Shown here: piece by piece, positions 50,374-61,532 of the stretch
How positions within the stretch are numbered: position 1 is the stretch's first letter
Layout of the letters: every line of letters begins with the position of its first letter
NCBI GenBank assembly: GCA_963575745.1
Contig: CAUYUJ010018888.1
Coordinates: 43,501 to 107,500 of the forward strand
Direction: 5' to 3'
Length of the DNA stretch: 64,000 nucleotides
DNA from: Prorocentrum cordatum
Taxonomy: Eukaryota; Sar; Dinophyceae; Prorocentrales; Prorocentraceae
Notes under the pieces: model-generated
What the model saw: the letters and a program-made list of their open reading frames with translations, nothing else
The model's database searches: none
Told to the model about the DNA's origin: nothing
Made by a program: the position numbers and the translations under genes

Positions 50374-50712
50374 AATGTGTGTAGGTCGCGGGTGGGTGGC
50401 TGGTTGGTCGCAAATGGGTCGCGGGTGGGTCGCGGGTGGGTCGCTGTTGGGTTGCGAGTGGGTCGTGGGTGGGTCGCGGGTGGGTCGCGGGGTGGTTTGC
50501 GAGTGGGTTGCAAGTGGGTTGCGGGTGAGTTGCGGGTGGGTCGCGGATGGGTCGTAGGTGGGTCGCGGGTGAGTCGCAGGTTGGGTCGTGGGTGGGTCGC
50601 GGGTGGGTTGCGGCGTGGGTCGCGGGGTGGGTCGCTTGTGGGTCGCGGGTTGGGTCGCAGGTGGGTCGCGGGGTGGGTCGCGGCGTGGGTCGCGGGTGGG
50701 TCGCGGGTGGGA
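50374..50712 (+). repeat. 11-bp TGGGTCGCGGG array
   Basis: About 30 units of 11 bp with occasional 10- or 12-bp units. It is followed by GACGACAACAGACAACAGAC and an AAC array. Confidence 0.95.
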
Positions 50713-50738
50713 CGACGACAACAGACAACAGACAACAG

Positions 50739-50783
<45 letters not shown>

Positions 50784-50786
50784 CTA
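50713..50786 (+). repeat. ACAACAG / AAC array
   Basis: Three ACAACAG units, then about 14 AAC units. Confidence 0.9.
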
Positions 50787-50799
50787 CCACTCATTCTAA

Positions 50800-52078
50800 T
50801 ATTGTTCGCTCTGACTTGCCCGCGTGTCATTCAAAACGAGTTCCCCACACCCTCGATACCCGCTTTTTTTGCCTTCGATCACACCCCCTTTAGGGGGGGG
50901 TCTTTCTCTTTGCGGGGGGCGGCGGGCTTAGACAGGCGGGCAAACCTGAACTGGCGGACAATCCTTCGTTGGCGTACATGTGCCCGCCAATGGAATTGGT
51001 GTGGGCCCTGCAAGAAGAGGAGGGGGAGAACGAGGGAGAGCGGGAGGGAGTAAGGGAGGGGGAGGGGCGAAGGAAGAGCGAGAGATAGAACGACAGCGGG
51101 GCCACCAAGGTCACGAAGTAGGCCACGAAAGGCGACAGCGGGGACACGAAGGGAATGCGTATGGGGCCACGAAGAGCGCGAACGAACGGGGGCCACGAAG
51201 GGCAGATAATGCGGGGCCACCGAAGACAACGACGGGGCCACTGAGGGTAGCAACTGGGCCACGTAGGACAGCGAGGGGGCCACAACGGGCGACAAACGGG
51301 GCCACGAAGGGCATGCTGATGGGGCCACAACGGGCGCGAACGAGCGGGGGCCACGAAGGGCATACATATATGGGGCCACGGAGGGCAGCGAGGGGGCCAC
51401 GAAGGGCAGCGAGGGGGCCACGAAGGGCTGCAACGTGGCCACGAAGGGCTGCAACGAGGCCACGAAGGGCAGCGAGGGGGCCACGAAGGGCTGCAACGGG
51501 GCCACAAAAGGCAGCGAGGGGGCCACGAAGGGCTGCAACGGGGCCGCGAAGGGCAGCGAGGGAGCCGCGAAGGGGTGCAACGGGGTCACGAAAGGCAGCG
51601 AGATCCCGTTCCCTAAATCATGTGCTAGGGAGTCCTAAGCCTGAGCGCGACCCCTGGGCGCCTGAGTGTTGGGAGCGTGGCGCTTGAGTAAATTGCAGGA
51701 GATCCCAACGCAAGGGAGTTATTCTCAAGTAGGCCGCAAGCAAGTCTCCAGCGAGAGCGCGACTCCAGAGCGCCGAGAGAACGATTCCTAATTAAATTGT
51801 CTGAAAGGCCTAAGCGGGAGCGCGATTCCGGAATGAAATGCAAGGGCGTCTCGGGCGGGAGCGGGGGTCCTGGCTAACTCGTGAGGAAGTCTCAGGCGGG
51901 AGCCGCTGTTGTTGTAACCCGGGGGCCAGGGGCCCAGTTTGAGCACCAAGATTTTTTTCGCCAAAAAACAGGGTGCGAGCGTCGAGGGGCACAGTTTGAT
52001 GGAGAAAAACAACATGCACCGGTGAGGGGGGATCAACCATAATTGTTCTTCAGAGATGGGTTCAACAACGATCACAAT
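50800..52078 (+). repeat. Large tandem duplication, unit 1
   Basis: Blocks in order: a CTCGATACCCGCTT..TTCGATC stretch; a GGGGCCACGAAGGGC array (51095-51600, mostly 21-24 bp units); a set of ~45-50 bp units with GCGCGATTCC..AATGAAATGC (51640-51890); GGGAGCCGCTGTTGTTGTAA; GAGCACCAAGATTT; GATGGAGAAAAACA; and GCATGCACCGGTGAGGGG. Unit 2 repeats the same order. Thr/Arg/Gly-rich frames are artefacts. Confidence 0.85.
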
Positions 52079-53100
52079 CATTTTAAGACTGTTCGCCCTT
52101 ATCTGCTCGAGTGCCCAATAACGCGTATTTCACAAACCCTCGATACCCGCCTTCTTCGTCTTCGATCGAACCCCTTTTGGGGGGGTATACCTTTTTCCCT
52201 GCAGGCCGTTCCCAAGCAAGCGGCGGGGCGGCCGCGGACCTTCGGCCTGGCCAGCGGCAGCGCTGATCGGCGGGGCGGCCGCGGACCGTCGACCCGACCC
52301 CAAGAGGGATGGATAGGGGGCCGACGACGACGACGCCGACGACGACGACGTCGGCGACAACGACGGCGACGACGACGACGACGACGAGGAGCGAAAGCGA
52401 GAACGAGAGAGAACGACAGCAGGGCCACGAAGGACACGAAGTAGGCCACGAAGGGCAACAGCGGGGACACGAAGGGACTGCGTATGGGGCCACGAAGAGC
52501 GCGAACGAGCGGGGGCCACGAAGGGCAGATAATGCGGGGCCACCGAAGACAACGACGGGGCCACTGAGGGTAGCAACTGGGCCACGTAGGGCGGTGAGGG
52601 GGCCACAAGCGGCGACAGCGGGGCCACGAAGGGCACGCACATGGGGCCACAACGGGCGCGACTCCTGGGTGCCTGGGTGTCGGGAGCGGCGCGCTTGAGC
52701 AATTTCCGGGAAATTCCAACGCAAGGGCGCTACGCTTCAGCGAATTGCAAGCAAGTCTCCAGCGAGAGCGCGACTCCAGAGCACCGGGAGAGCGATTCCA
52801 GAGTAAATTGTAAGGACGTCCCAAATGAGAGCGCGATTCCTGAATAAAATGCGAGGAGGTCTCGGGCGGGAGCGGGGGTCCTAAATACATTGTGAGGAAG
52901 TCTCAGGCGGGAGCCGCTGTTGTTGTAACCCTGGGGCCAGGGGAGGAGTTTGAGCACCAAGATTTGTTTTGCCCAAAAACAGGATGCGAGCGTCGAGGGG
53001 CACACTTTGATGGAGAAAAAACAGCATGCACCGGTGAGGGGATATCAGCAATAATTATTCTGCAGAAGTGAGGGCTCAACAACAACAGCAACAACAACGC
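52079..53100 (+). repeat. Large tandem duplication, unit 2
   Basis: The same blocks as unit 1, with a shorter GGCCACGAAGGGC array (52425-52665) and a private CGA array at 52320-52390. The last ~330 bp (52715-53040) is the best-conserved part. It ends in CAACAACAACAG-type sequence, like the AAC array preceding unit 1. Confidence 0.85.
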
Positions 53101-53670
53101 AACTAACATACTCCCCACCACGGATCCTCACTTCAGCCACACACCCAGGGACAATGAATGACCGTTCGGCACCTTCACTTTTGAATCTACAGATCACTCT
53201 GACCTTTATACGTATATACATGTTTGTGTGTGAAGTCCCATAGTCCAGAAACGTACGTCGTATTATACATCGGCATGCGTATACGCCCATATACTCATGT
53301 GTGCAAAACCAAATCCGTAGATAACATGGATGTACATCAGGACACGGCTCGAAGCGTATTGCAAGTGCATGTATATATATATATATATATAATATATAGA
53401 TATGGATTGCCGTACGGTTGCAAACCAATATGTACATCAAATGGTTCGTCCATCGAATTGCGTATCGAAGCGCATATTTAATTGCAATCGAATTTCACAT
53501 CGGCATAAACATCGAATTGCATTTCGACATGCACCTCCAGCTATGATCCGGAAGCCAACACACATGTCGACATGCAGATCGACAGGCAAGTCATGTTGCA
53601 ATCGAGCTCGATACCGAAAGGCAGACACGACGTGCACATCCTGATGCGATCGAGGGTCAGGTCGTAACGT
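53101..53670. other. Spacer with ATCGAATTGC words, no gene
   Basis: AT-rich sequence with a TA run at 53373-53392, then several ATCGAATTGC/ATTTCGACATG words between 53450 and 53600 that suggest an old tandem repeat. Confidence 0.45.
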
Positions 53671-53673
53671 ATG

Positions 53674-53862
53674 CCCGTCGTCTCACCCTCCTCGCCTGCC
53701 TTGCTTTGCGCCCGTTTGGACGGACGGACGCGGAACGTCGGTCACAAAGCCGCGCCGATCGATTTAGCGACGCGTCCGTCGTCTCACCCTCTCGCTTGCG
53801 TTGCTTGGCGTCGGTCCTGGCGGACGGACGCCCAGCATCGGGGGCAAAGCCGCGCCACTGGA
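53674..53862 (+). repeat. 101-bp tandem duplication
   Basis: CCGTCGTCTCACCCTC at 53675 and 53776. Both copies continue to GACGGACGGACGC and CAAAGCCGCGCC. An AGG array follows at 53860-53885. Confidence 0.85.
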
Positions 53863-54236
53863 GGAGGAGGAGGAGGAGGAGGAGGGGGGCGAAAGGGAGA
53901 CCGAACGAGTAGGGGCGAAGACCAGCAGTAATGCCTGCCTATTTTGAGCCAGGCTCGCTGTCGGTGTCGCCGCGAAGATTTGTCCATGTGGGGCACGCGC
54001 CGCTTGCCCAACCGCGGCCGCTCTTGGTTTGGGGCACCATTGCTGCTGTTGGGCATTGGCGCTTACTCGTCCGCCCCGTTGCTGGCGTGCCCAGCCACTC
54101 AGAGGGAGCGGGAGGTGAAGGGGCGGGATGGGGGATGCGGAGAGGGAGGGGTGAGGAGGAGGGGGACGGGGACGAGGCGGGGAGGCCGATAGGGAGGGCG
54201 AGGTGGAGAGGATGGGGAGGAGGGTGAAGACGAGGA
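53863..54236. other. Spacer, no gene
   Basis: GC-rich, no recognised feature apart from the short AGG run. Confidence 0.4.
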
Positions 54237-54292
54237 GCAGGAGGAGGAGGAGGAGGAGGAGGAGGAGGAGGAGGAGGAGGAGGAGGAGGACG
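54237..54292 (+). repeat. GGA array
   Basis: (GGA)n, about 55 bp. Confidence 0.9.
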
Positions 54293-55050
54293 AGGTCGAG
54301 GAACAGTCAGAAGCGGCGTGAGACAGTGTGCTGCGCGCAGGTGGGTGACAGATGGGGCCCAGTGCCACCAAGGCCGTCGCGCGGCCGATCCGCTCGAGCT
54401 TCCAGCTGCAGTGTCGGCCACTTGCAGGTTTTTCTAGTGAGCAGTCGGACCAGGCTATCACAGCCGTGTCTGAGCTCTTTTGATTTTGGAGAGGCCGACG
54501 ACTCGCCCGAAGAGGTCGACCCGTGGGCCCGCGCGCCAGATTTTGCTTCTGGAGAGCTCAGTAGGAGCGCCCCTGCGGAAAACGGACCCGAAGAAGTCTC
54601 ACGCGTTCACTCTGGAGCCTGTTTTTTTTTTAGTCTGGGCGATAACGCTCGTGATGGCCCCCGCCCCTCCCCCGCCCCCGATCACGTTACGCCGTTTTTC
54701 CCCACGTGTCTACAGTAGGTTCGTGCGGCGTTGGCGCGCCGGCGACGCCAGCGAAGGCGTTCAAGGTTGAGTTCTGCGACCCGGAAGCACCGAGGAACGC
54801 GGTGACGCCACTGGACCCGCAGAATTCAAATTTGAACGATCTGGGCCGCGATCGATTCAAGGTTGAATGGTCGACGCGGTGTCAAAAACCTTGGCGCGTG
54901 CCGACGCCGCGCGAACCTACCTTAAAGGCATAGCCCAGAGTTCCCAGAGAATCTCAAGGGTTTCCCAGGAATTCGTCGTCGTCGCTGTTGTCCGCGACCA
55001 AAAAAGGCCACACAGGAGGCCGAGACCCGCCGTGATGTGATCGGGGGGGG
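54293..55050. other. Spacer, no gene
   Basis: Mixed sequence with GCGTTCAAGGTTGA words at 54757 and 54855. No gene seen. Confidence 0.4.
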
Positions 55051-55055
55051 GACCA

Positions 55056-55155
55056 CCCCCCTCCTCCTCCTCCTCCTCCTCCTCCTCCTCCTCCTCCTCC
55101 TCCTCCTCCTCCTCCTCCTCCTCCTCCTCCTCCTCCTCCTCCTCCTCTTCCTCCC
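55056..55155 (+). repeat. TCC array
   Basis: About 100 bp of (TCC)n preceded by a G9 run; poly-Glu and poly-Gly frames on the minus strand are artefacts. Confidence 0.95.
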
Positions 55156-56090
55156 CGATCATGCCCGCCATCGCGGATAATACAAAAACAGGCTCCTGTC
55201 ACCCTTGGGCCGCCACTGATTTCGCTCATCCCTCCCTCCTCGCCCCTCGCTTGTTATACCGGTGCAACGTGGGGAGCAGCATCGCGAGAGAGCGTTGGGA
55301 AGATGGAGCACACCTGCGACGACGCATGGCCTGCAGCAGCCTCACGCTAGCTTCCAGGATGGGAGAGGAGCACCTGTTTGCTTTCAGTCGTATCTCCGGT
55401 AGCTGGTTGCATGCAGCACGAAGGACACACCTGGCAGATCGTGACAAGCGGTTCACAGGCATATCACGGAGTCAACGGCCAGTTTTCACAGTAGAGCTTG
55501 CGCCGAGACCAGAGCATGTGCGTTCGCAGCCGCTCGCTGACATCGTTGCCAGTTGGTGGGCTCGAACTTGCGTTGTCTTGCAGCGACTCCATCGTCGCAG
55601 GTTGTGTGGCAACAGTAGTCCACAGGAGCAGCAGCTCTGCAGAGTGGGTCAAGCTCTTCCTGGTGATCTTCTTGAAGAGGGTCGCACCGTCATCGGGCTC
55701 CTGGAGCCTCTGGGGGATCTCTCGGTCAGGGCCTCCAAGAGGGTTCGGTGCTTGGGTCGGTGATGAAAGGTCGTTAGGTGTGGGGCTAAAGTCTCTGCAT
55801 CAGGCCCCGCATGCTGCCGACGAGTTGGTCGTTCTGGCCCAGAGGTTTGCCAACCCAAAGGAGATCAATGATGCTAGTGGTGAGCATTGGCCGCAGTTGT
55901 GGACAGCAAGGTCGTTCGACGGTGCAAGCTTGGAGTAGTTCGTCACATGCATCCTGCGCTGTTGGGTCCTCGTTTTGGAGAGACAGCGCCCCGCGTCTGA
56001 CCTTTTTGTTTGCCCTCCTCCTCCTTCTTTCTCCCATCCTTGCCCATGCCCTCCGCCTGCACCTGTTCCGGCACGCCTCGCACGCTTTTC
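55156..56090. other. Region with protein-like frames on both strands, unresolved
   Basis: A 200-codon plus frame (55161-55763) and minus-strand pieces (55464-55652, with SAELLLLWTTVATQPATMES; 55786-55890, with MLTTSIIDLLWVGKPLGQND) are all open. The minus-strand pieces look the more protein-like and could be exons or part of an old element. I cannot decide between them. Confidence 0.25.
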
Positions 56091-57318
56091 GTGGCCCCAC
56101 AGGGAGTTCCACCGGGGGTCCCAGAGGCGACCTTCGCACGTGGGCGTCACGCCCACGTGCGGGCCAAGGACTTCGGCACGAAGGTCAACCAGGTTGACGC
56201 GGCGCGCGCGAAGGCGCAGGCGATCCTGGTGCAGAAGCAGGGTGAGCTTTGAGGCACTGATGACGGAGGTGGCTGCTGCGGAGAAGGATGTTGCCGAGAA
56301 GGACGTTTCTAAAGAGGAGCTCACTGCGCAGCGGTAAACGCTTTACACATTTACACCCAGATGGTTGGCGTCCCCCCTGGCGAGGGCGAGGCTGGGAAGG
56401 CGCGCGCTGATCTCAGTCCTGGGCTGGGATGTTCCGTTCCTGACCAGGGCGGTTGGGCGCAGAGGCATCGCACTCCTGAAGGGCATCCTGTGCACGGCGC
56501 GCCCTTTCCGGGCTGGTGCAATTCGCGCGGGCGGCCGAGGCCAAGGCGCTGCAGGCGGAGGAACCGCCCTCCCCAGTGCCCGCAGGAGCCAAATGTGTTG
56601 CCGAGGGCCACAGCGTGGGCGCTGGAACATGGGGAGGCGAAGGAACAGACGATGAACTCATGCACCTGGGCGCACCCACGCTGGCTGAGTTGCGGGCTTT
56701 GCTCAGGAAGCATGGAGCATGGCGGGTATGATGCTGTTGATGAGGACATTCTCCTGCGATTTCACCCCAAGCGGGAGCCGTGCGTCGAGCACCTCGCGCG
56801 GTTCGAGCGACTGAGGCGTGGGCCTGGCACCGCTGGAGCACATGGACCTGCCAGCGGTGGCGATTATGCGAGACATGCCAGCCAGAGTCTGCTGGCAGCC
56901 TGCTGCGGCCAGTCCAGCTGGCCAGGCGGAGAGCGGGTCCCACGGTGGAGCGGCGGTCAGCACCCCCACGCGCGACAGACGGGACCTTCAAGGGAGGGGT
57001 GGCCGATGTTTTGGCTGGAAGCGCCAGCGGAGTCCTCAGCGAAGGGGTGGTCGATGCCTCCGCGTGGCGCGGGGGACTGACGCATCAATGGGAAGGGTGC
57101 GAGGCTTTCGCGGGAGGGGTGGCCGATCCTTCCGCGCACCAGGATGGGGCCTTCCGCGGAGGGGTTGTCGAAGCCACCAATGTGGACCAGGGTGAAATTA
57201 TCACGGGGGGGTGGCCGATGCCCCCGCCAGTCAGCACAAGGCCGGATCGGAGCGCATCTGGCCACGAGGCAGAAGGCAGCGAGACCTTCAAGCGAGGTTT
57301 GTTCAGGTGCGAGGCACC
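56091..57318 (+). pseudogene. ORF1-like remnant of a second LINE, frameshifted
   Basis: Protein-like blocks in different frames follow one another: GVPPGVPEATFARGRHAHVR to KVNQVDAARAKAQAILVQKQ (frame 3, 56103-56240), a helical SFEALMTEVAAAEKDVAEKD (frame 1, about 56246), and VQFARAAEAKALQAEEPPSP to DELMHLGAPTLAELRALLRK (frame 2, 56516-56715). From 56985 to 57315 (frame 2) there is an imperfect peptide repeat TFKGGVADV / VLSEGVVDAS / AFAGGVADPS / AFRGGVVEAT. The Ala/Glu-rich helices followed by an endonuclease start resemble ORF1 of dinoflagellate LINEs. This is an inference from order and composition, weaker than for the 16-21 kb element. Confidence 0.4.
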
Positions 57319-57633
57319 ATGATCTCGGCCAACGTCTCGTCGCATGGCCCGCTGCTCAGGTTCCTGGCCACGCTGCGTCGCGCCGACGTGCAGATGGTAA
57401 TGGTACAGGAGCGCAATGCGCGGGGGCACTGCACGGGGGCATTGCCGCCCGCTTCTGATGGCAGCCCTGCTGAGCGAATGAGGAGGTCCCGAAGGGATCG
57501 CCTGCTGCTGCAAGAGCGGCATCCAACCACAGGTGTGTACCTGGGTGCCACGTTTGGGGTGCGTGGGGGCGCCCCTGTTTGGGCCAGTGTGGCCCCTGGG
57601 CGGTTGAGTGTCTGCGTGGCCTCGCGGGGCTGA
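57319..57633 (+). pseudogene. Possible N-terminal piece of a LINE endonuclease
   Basis: In frame 1, SANVSSHGPLLRFLATLRRA then DVQMVMVQERN resembles the opening of EEP endonucleases of LINEs, in which an N-V-x-S/T-W/H motif is followed by V..LQE. The Gln-Glu pair is present. The rest of the frame, to a TGA at 57631, shows no further landmark, and the sequence then runs into CCAC and CA repeats, so the element is truncated here. Confidence 0.4.
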
Positions 57634-57788
57634 GGGGTGGCCCTTGGTCGTGGCGCTTGTGTGTGCACCTGTGCTAGGCGTAGGGTCTGGCGGGCTTTGT
57701 GGCCTGCTGCGTTCCTCAGGTGAGGCCGTTTGGCCTCTGTTTAAGCCTTCGGCTGGCCGTCTGGTTCGATTTCCGGCCGTCCGCGATT
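57634..57788. other. Short GC-rich link, no gene
   Basis: No recognised feature. Confidence 0.4.
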
Positions 57789-58027
57789 GATGCCCCACCC
57801 GCCCACCCACCACTCACCCACCCACCCACCCATCCACCCACCCACCGTACCCACCCACCCGCCCGCCCACCCACCCAGCACCCACCCACCCACCCATCCA
57901 CACACACACACAGTCACGCACACACACACGCACAGTTACACATTCCCCCATTCACACACACACACACACGCACATACGCACACACACACGCACACGCACA
58001 CGCATTCGCACACGCACACGCACACGC

Positions 58028-58063
<36 letters not shown>

Positions 58064-58180
58064 CAACACATACACACACGCACAAGCACACGCACACAAG
58101 CACACACAAACACAAACACAAACACACACACACACACACATTCACATATTCACACACATTCACACATACACATACACATG
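57789..58180 (+). repeat. CCAC array followed by a CA microsatellite
   Basis: (CCCA)n at 57790-57900, then (CA)n with CGCA, CATTCA and CATA variants to 58180. The minus-strand LINE remnant ends exactly where this repeat stops. Confidence 0.95.
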
Positions 58181-59611
58181 ATTCCCGACAAGCCAAGAGC
58201 CCGCGGCAGAAGAGCGGTGAGGGAAGGGAAGCCCAGCAACAAATTACCACCTTGGCGGCCCGGGCCGCTCGGCCAGGCGCGCCGCGAGCGCCGCGCGCCA
58301 CGCCATCTCGCCTCTGCCGGCGCGCGATGCGGGCCAGGGCACGGCCGCGCTGCGAGCGCGCGCCACCGTGGCGCCGAGCAGCCGCACCTGAGGCACGCCA
58401 CCCACGCAGGCCCCTGCATGGCCGCGTGGGCCTGCCGAGCACGGCCAGCGAACAGCGTGCGCGCGGTCTCGCTGGGCGACGGCGGCGCCGCGTCGCCTCC
58501 GCGGCCCCCTCGGCGGTTCGGGCGGGGCGCCCCGGCGTCGGCTGGCGACGGCGCGGGCGCCGGGGCCGCCTCGGGCGCGCCCTGCAGTCGCGGCTGGCGG
58601 CGAGGGCGAAGCCCAGCAGCAGTCCAGCGCCGCCGCACGCGCGGGCCGCCCTGCCCGCGGCCGCCGCGGTTCGCTTCCAGGGCGGCGAGCTCCACCGCCG
58701 CCTGCCGCCGCCGCGCTGCTGCGAGAGTCCGCAGCTGGCGGTCCCGCGCGGCGCGCAGATCTGGCGGCAGCATCCGCGTCGCGGCTGCGGCGCCGGCCAG
58801 GAGGTCGCCCGCCGCGTTGCCCTCCCAGTCCTCGGCGCTCATCCCACGGGCGCGCGCGGCCGCGACGTCCAGGTGCGCCTTGGCCCAGCGCGCCGTCAGG
58901 AAGCGGCTGCGGCAGTGCGGCGTGATCAAAGCCAGGAGGTCGGAGTGGCACGCTCCGGCACGCAGCACAGCGACCCCGTTGCGGACGCAGCGCGAGTCTG
59001 TCACCACTTCGACGGGCCGGCCCGCCTCGATGACCGCGCGCACAGCGGCGGTGACTTCCGCTCGCTGCGCCGTTTGTGCGCCTTCGACGGGGCCGCAGCA
59101 GTCGACGGGGCCTGCGCCCGAGCGCTCAGGCCGCAGCCCCCGCGCCGCCAGGGCGCAGGCAGGCGCCGTCCGTCCAGGCGCGGAGCCTCTGCGGGCGCGG
59201 ATCCGTCTGTTCCAGGGCTGGCAGCGGGGGCCACGCGAGCGGCGCACGGGCCGCCGCCGCCAGAGCCTCGAGGCGGGCGCCCACGGGCAGCACTGCGCAG
59301 AGCGCCACGCTTGGCCGCCTGAGCGAGTCCTGCGTGAAACCGGACCCCTGCAGAGCCGCGCCCCGAGCGGCAGCCCACGCTGGGCAGGCCCAGGAGCGGT
59401 GCTCCAGGTCCTCGCACGCGGCGCCGCAGTGAGGGCAGGTCGCTGGTCGGACCCACTTACGGGCCACTGATTCAGTCATTGCATTGTCTGCGAGCACCGC
59501 GCAGAGAGCCCCTGCCGCGTCTGGCGCGAACTGCCCGCTGACGAGCAAGCGCCGAGTGGCCCATCGGTCAACCCCAGCCCCGATGTGGGCGACGTCGGCG
59601 CACCGGGCGGC
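58181..59611 (-). pseudogene. LINE 3' part with zinc finger and RNase H, 5'-truncated
   Basis: Read on the minus strand from 59611: a CCHC-like finger CPHCGAACEDLEHRSWACPA (59375-59438) as found after LINE reverse transcriptases; then the RNase H landmarks AWTDGAC (first Asp, about 59172), TAQRAEV (Glu, about 59055), VVTDSRCV (second Asp, about 58995), AKAHLDV (about 58875) and EGNAAGDLLA (about 58810). A Cys motif CLRCGCSAPRWRALAARPC (about 58375) follows, as in the C-termini of such elements. One frameshift lies between the first two RNase H landmarks (59083-59160). RNase H removes the RNA template after copying. This lineage differs from the LINE at 15780, which has no RNase H. Both ends abut CA microsatellites, so the insertion is a 5'-truncated copy placed in or beside a CA repeat. 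Confidence 0.8.
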
Positions 59612-59651
59612 CACACACACACGCACACGCGCACACACGCACGTGCACACG

Positions 59652-59682
<31 letters not shown>

Positions 59683-59822
59683 ACACACGCACACACACAC
59701 GCACACACACACACACACGCACACACACACAAACACACACACACACACGCTTTCACACATTCACACGCAAATGCACAAAGACACACCTACACACATGCAT
59801 ACACACATACACACACAAACGG
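59612..59822 (+). repeat. CA microsatellite on the other side of the LINE fragment
   Basis: (CA)n with frequent CGCA units, about 210 bp. Cys/Val-rich frames on the minus strand are artefacts, although the genuine LINE frame runs into them. Confidence 0.95.
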
Positions 59823-60840
59823 TTTTCTCAACCTTACGTGTATGGTGGCATGGAGAGAAAATGGCATTGACAATGTCATAAGGGGAATGGCGGGGGAGGG
59901 GGGATCACGGGAGCCTCTTTGCCCCTTCATTCTCGTTCTCCCTTCCGCCCTGTTCCCTCCTCCGTGTTTCCCTCCTCCGTGTTCCCTTTGAGGAGTCTGG
60001 TGACTACAACCCTGCCGTCCAGCCAGGGGACCCCCAGCGGAGCAGGTCGGCGCCGCGTCGCCACGCCCCAGCCACGCCAGGTTCAGGGGCTACGGAGCTT
60101 GCCTTCGGGGTGGCGGATGTCATCAGAGGGCCAAGCGCAAGCGGCGGTCCGATTGAGCTTGGAGGACTCCTCCGCCTTCCCTGCTCACTCCTCCCTCCCC
60201 CCCGCCTTCCTTCCTCCCGTCACCGCCACCCGACCACTCCGGCCCGAAAGTATCTCTTTGAGCAGTTCCTTCCGCCCACCTCGCCGCACATCGCCGGCGC
60301 CCGGGCGCGCGATGGCACCCCGGAAGCCCACGGGCCCCTGGTCCGCGTACCAAAAGCCCTGACGCAGCGCGCGGGATTACGAGGCCAGGTCGAGCCCGCA
60401 TCGGGCGGACCGCAACGTGAGGGGGCAATAAAAGTGGGGCGATCGAGGACTGCAGGACGGTGGCCGTAACGGGGGCCCTAACCGGCCCCGAGAGACTGCC
60501 ACTGCGGGGCCAGAAGGTTCACGAAAGTTCAGGTGCCTCCACTCCACGTTTATTGCCTCAAAAGTCGTCCTATAATCGTCAACGGAGCCACCTGCAGGGC
60601 AACCGATCTTAGATTAATTACGCATGTACCCGCATGCCGTCACCTGTCATAGTTTTCCTTGCCACTGCGACGTTTGGGCGCGGCTCTTGTCTGCCCGTGT
60701 GTGCGTGCGTCAACGCTCGTGCTGGAAGGGCCCATTTGTGTGGCCTCGAGGGGTCGTGTGGCGCATGCCTGGCTCGTGCGCGCGCCCGCCTTCGCCGCTT
60801 CTCCTTTGTGGGCGCGCCTCGCGGCGGCGGCGGCACGCGG
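59823..60840. other. Spacer, no gene
   Basis: GC-rich with pyrimidine tracts at 59930-59990 and 60165-60225. No gene seen. Confidence 0.4.
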
Positions 60841-60864
60841 TGAGGCCGGTCTGGTCGTCCAGGG

Positions 60865-61270
60865 AGCCAGAGTTTTTGAGGGAGGAGCTCGGCAGCTCGG
60901 CGTAGAGATCGGCGGCGAGCGAGGGGGGGAAGTGAGAAGGGGCGGGTCTTCCCAGAAGGCTCGGAAGTCCCCCGGCCTTTTGAAACAAGTTGTTTAAGCC
61001 TTCCCCGAAGACACAGAACATTTCCCAGAAGGCACGAGGGCTTCTGAGCAGTCCCGCCGCCTTCTGAGAAGGCCTTCTCCTCCTCATCTCCCCCCTCGCT
61101 CGCCGCCAACTAGACGCTCCCGCACCCGACCCCAGAGCTTGGGAAGCTGGAGCGTGATTTCGCCGAGCTCCTGAGGCTCGGCGGCGCGGGGGAAGTGAGA
61201 AGGAGCCGGCCTTCGCAGAAAGTGGCGGGGCTTCTCAGAGGGCCCTCCTGTCTTCTTTTGAGCCGCCTCG
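60865..61270 (+). repeat. Two related segments with GGGGGAAGTGAGAAGG
   Basis: GGGGGAAGTGAGAAGG followed by a CTTCCCAGAAGG or CTTCGCAGAAAG block occurs at about 60926 and 61189, preceded in both cases by a GAGCTC...GCTCGGCG block. Several AGAAGGC words between them can self-pair. Confidence 0.55.
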
Positions 61271-61384
61271 GGACGTCGCCGCGAGGGCGCGAGGGCGTCG
61301 TGCACCCCTCGGGGCCCAGATGCGCGAAGTTAGGGGGCCTGGATGATGGTGCTACAGCCAACCCGCATGGCAAAGATGGGCAAC

Positions 61385-61532
61385 CTTCCCATGCGTACCC
61401 TGGCATCCTTGCCCTTTCGGCCCATCCTCAGCGGCTTTCGCTGGCCAGCCTCGTTCGAAAAACGTTAGCATGGCCCTCCAAGGCCCTTGCATCCTTACCG
61501 CGCATCCTCATTATACGGGTTGGCTGTACGTT
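61385..61532 (+). repeat. Dispersed ~150-bp repeat, copy 2
   Basis: Matches 25386-25538 (CTTTCGGCCCATCC, GGCTTTCGCTGGCC, CTCGTTCGAAA, CATGGCCCTCCAAGGCC, CTTGCATCCT). Confidence 0.7.

Noticed and set aside
57787-59322. 511-codon plus-strand open frame
   Set aside because: Begins in CCAC/CA repeats and then runs antisense to the LINE RNase H region, whose motifs on the minus strand are unmistakable.
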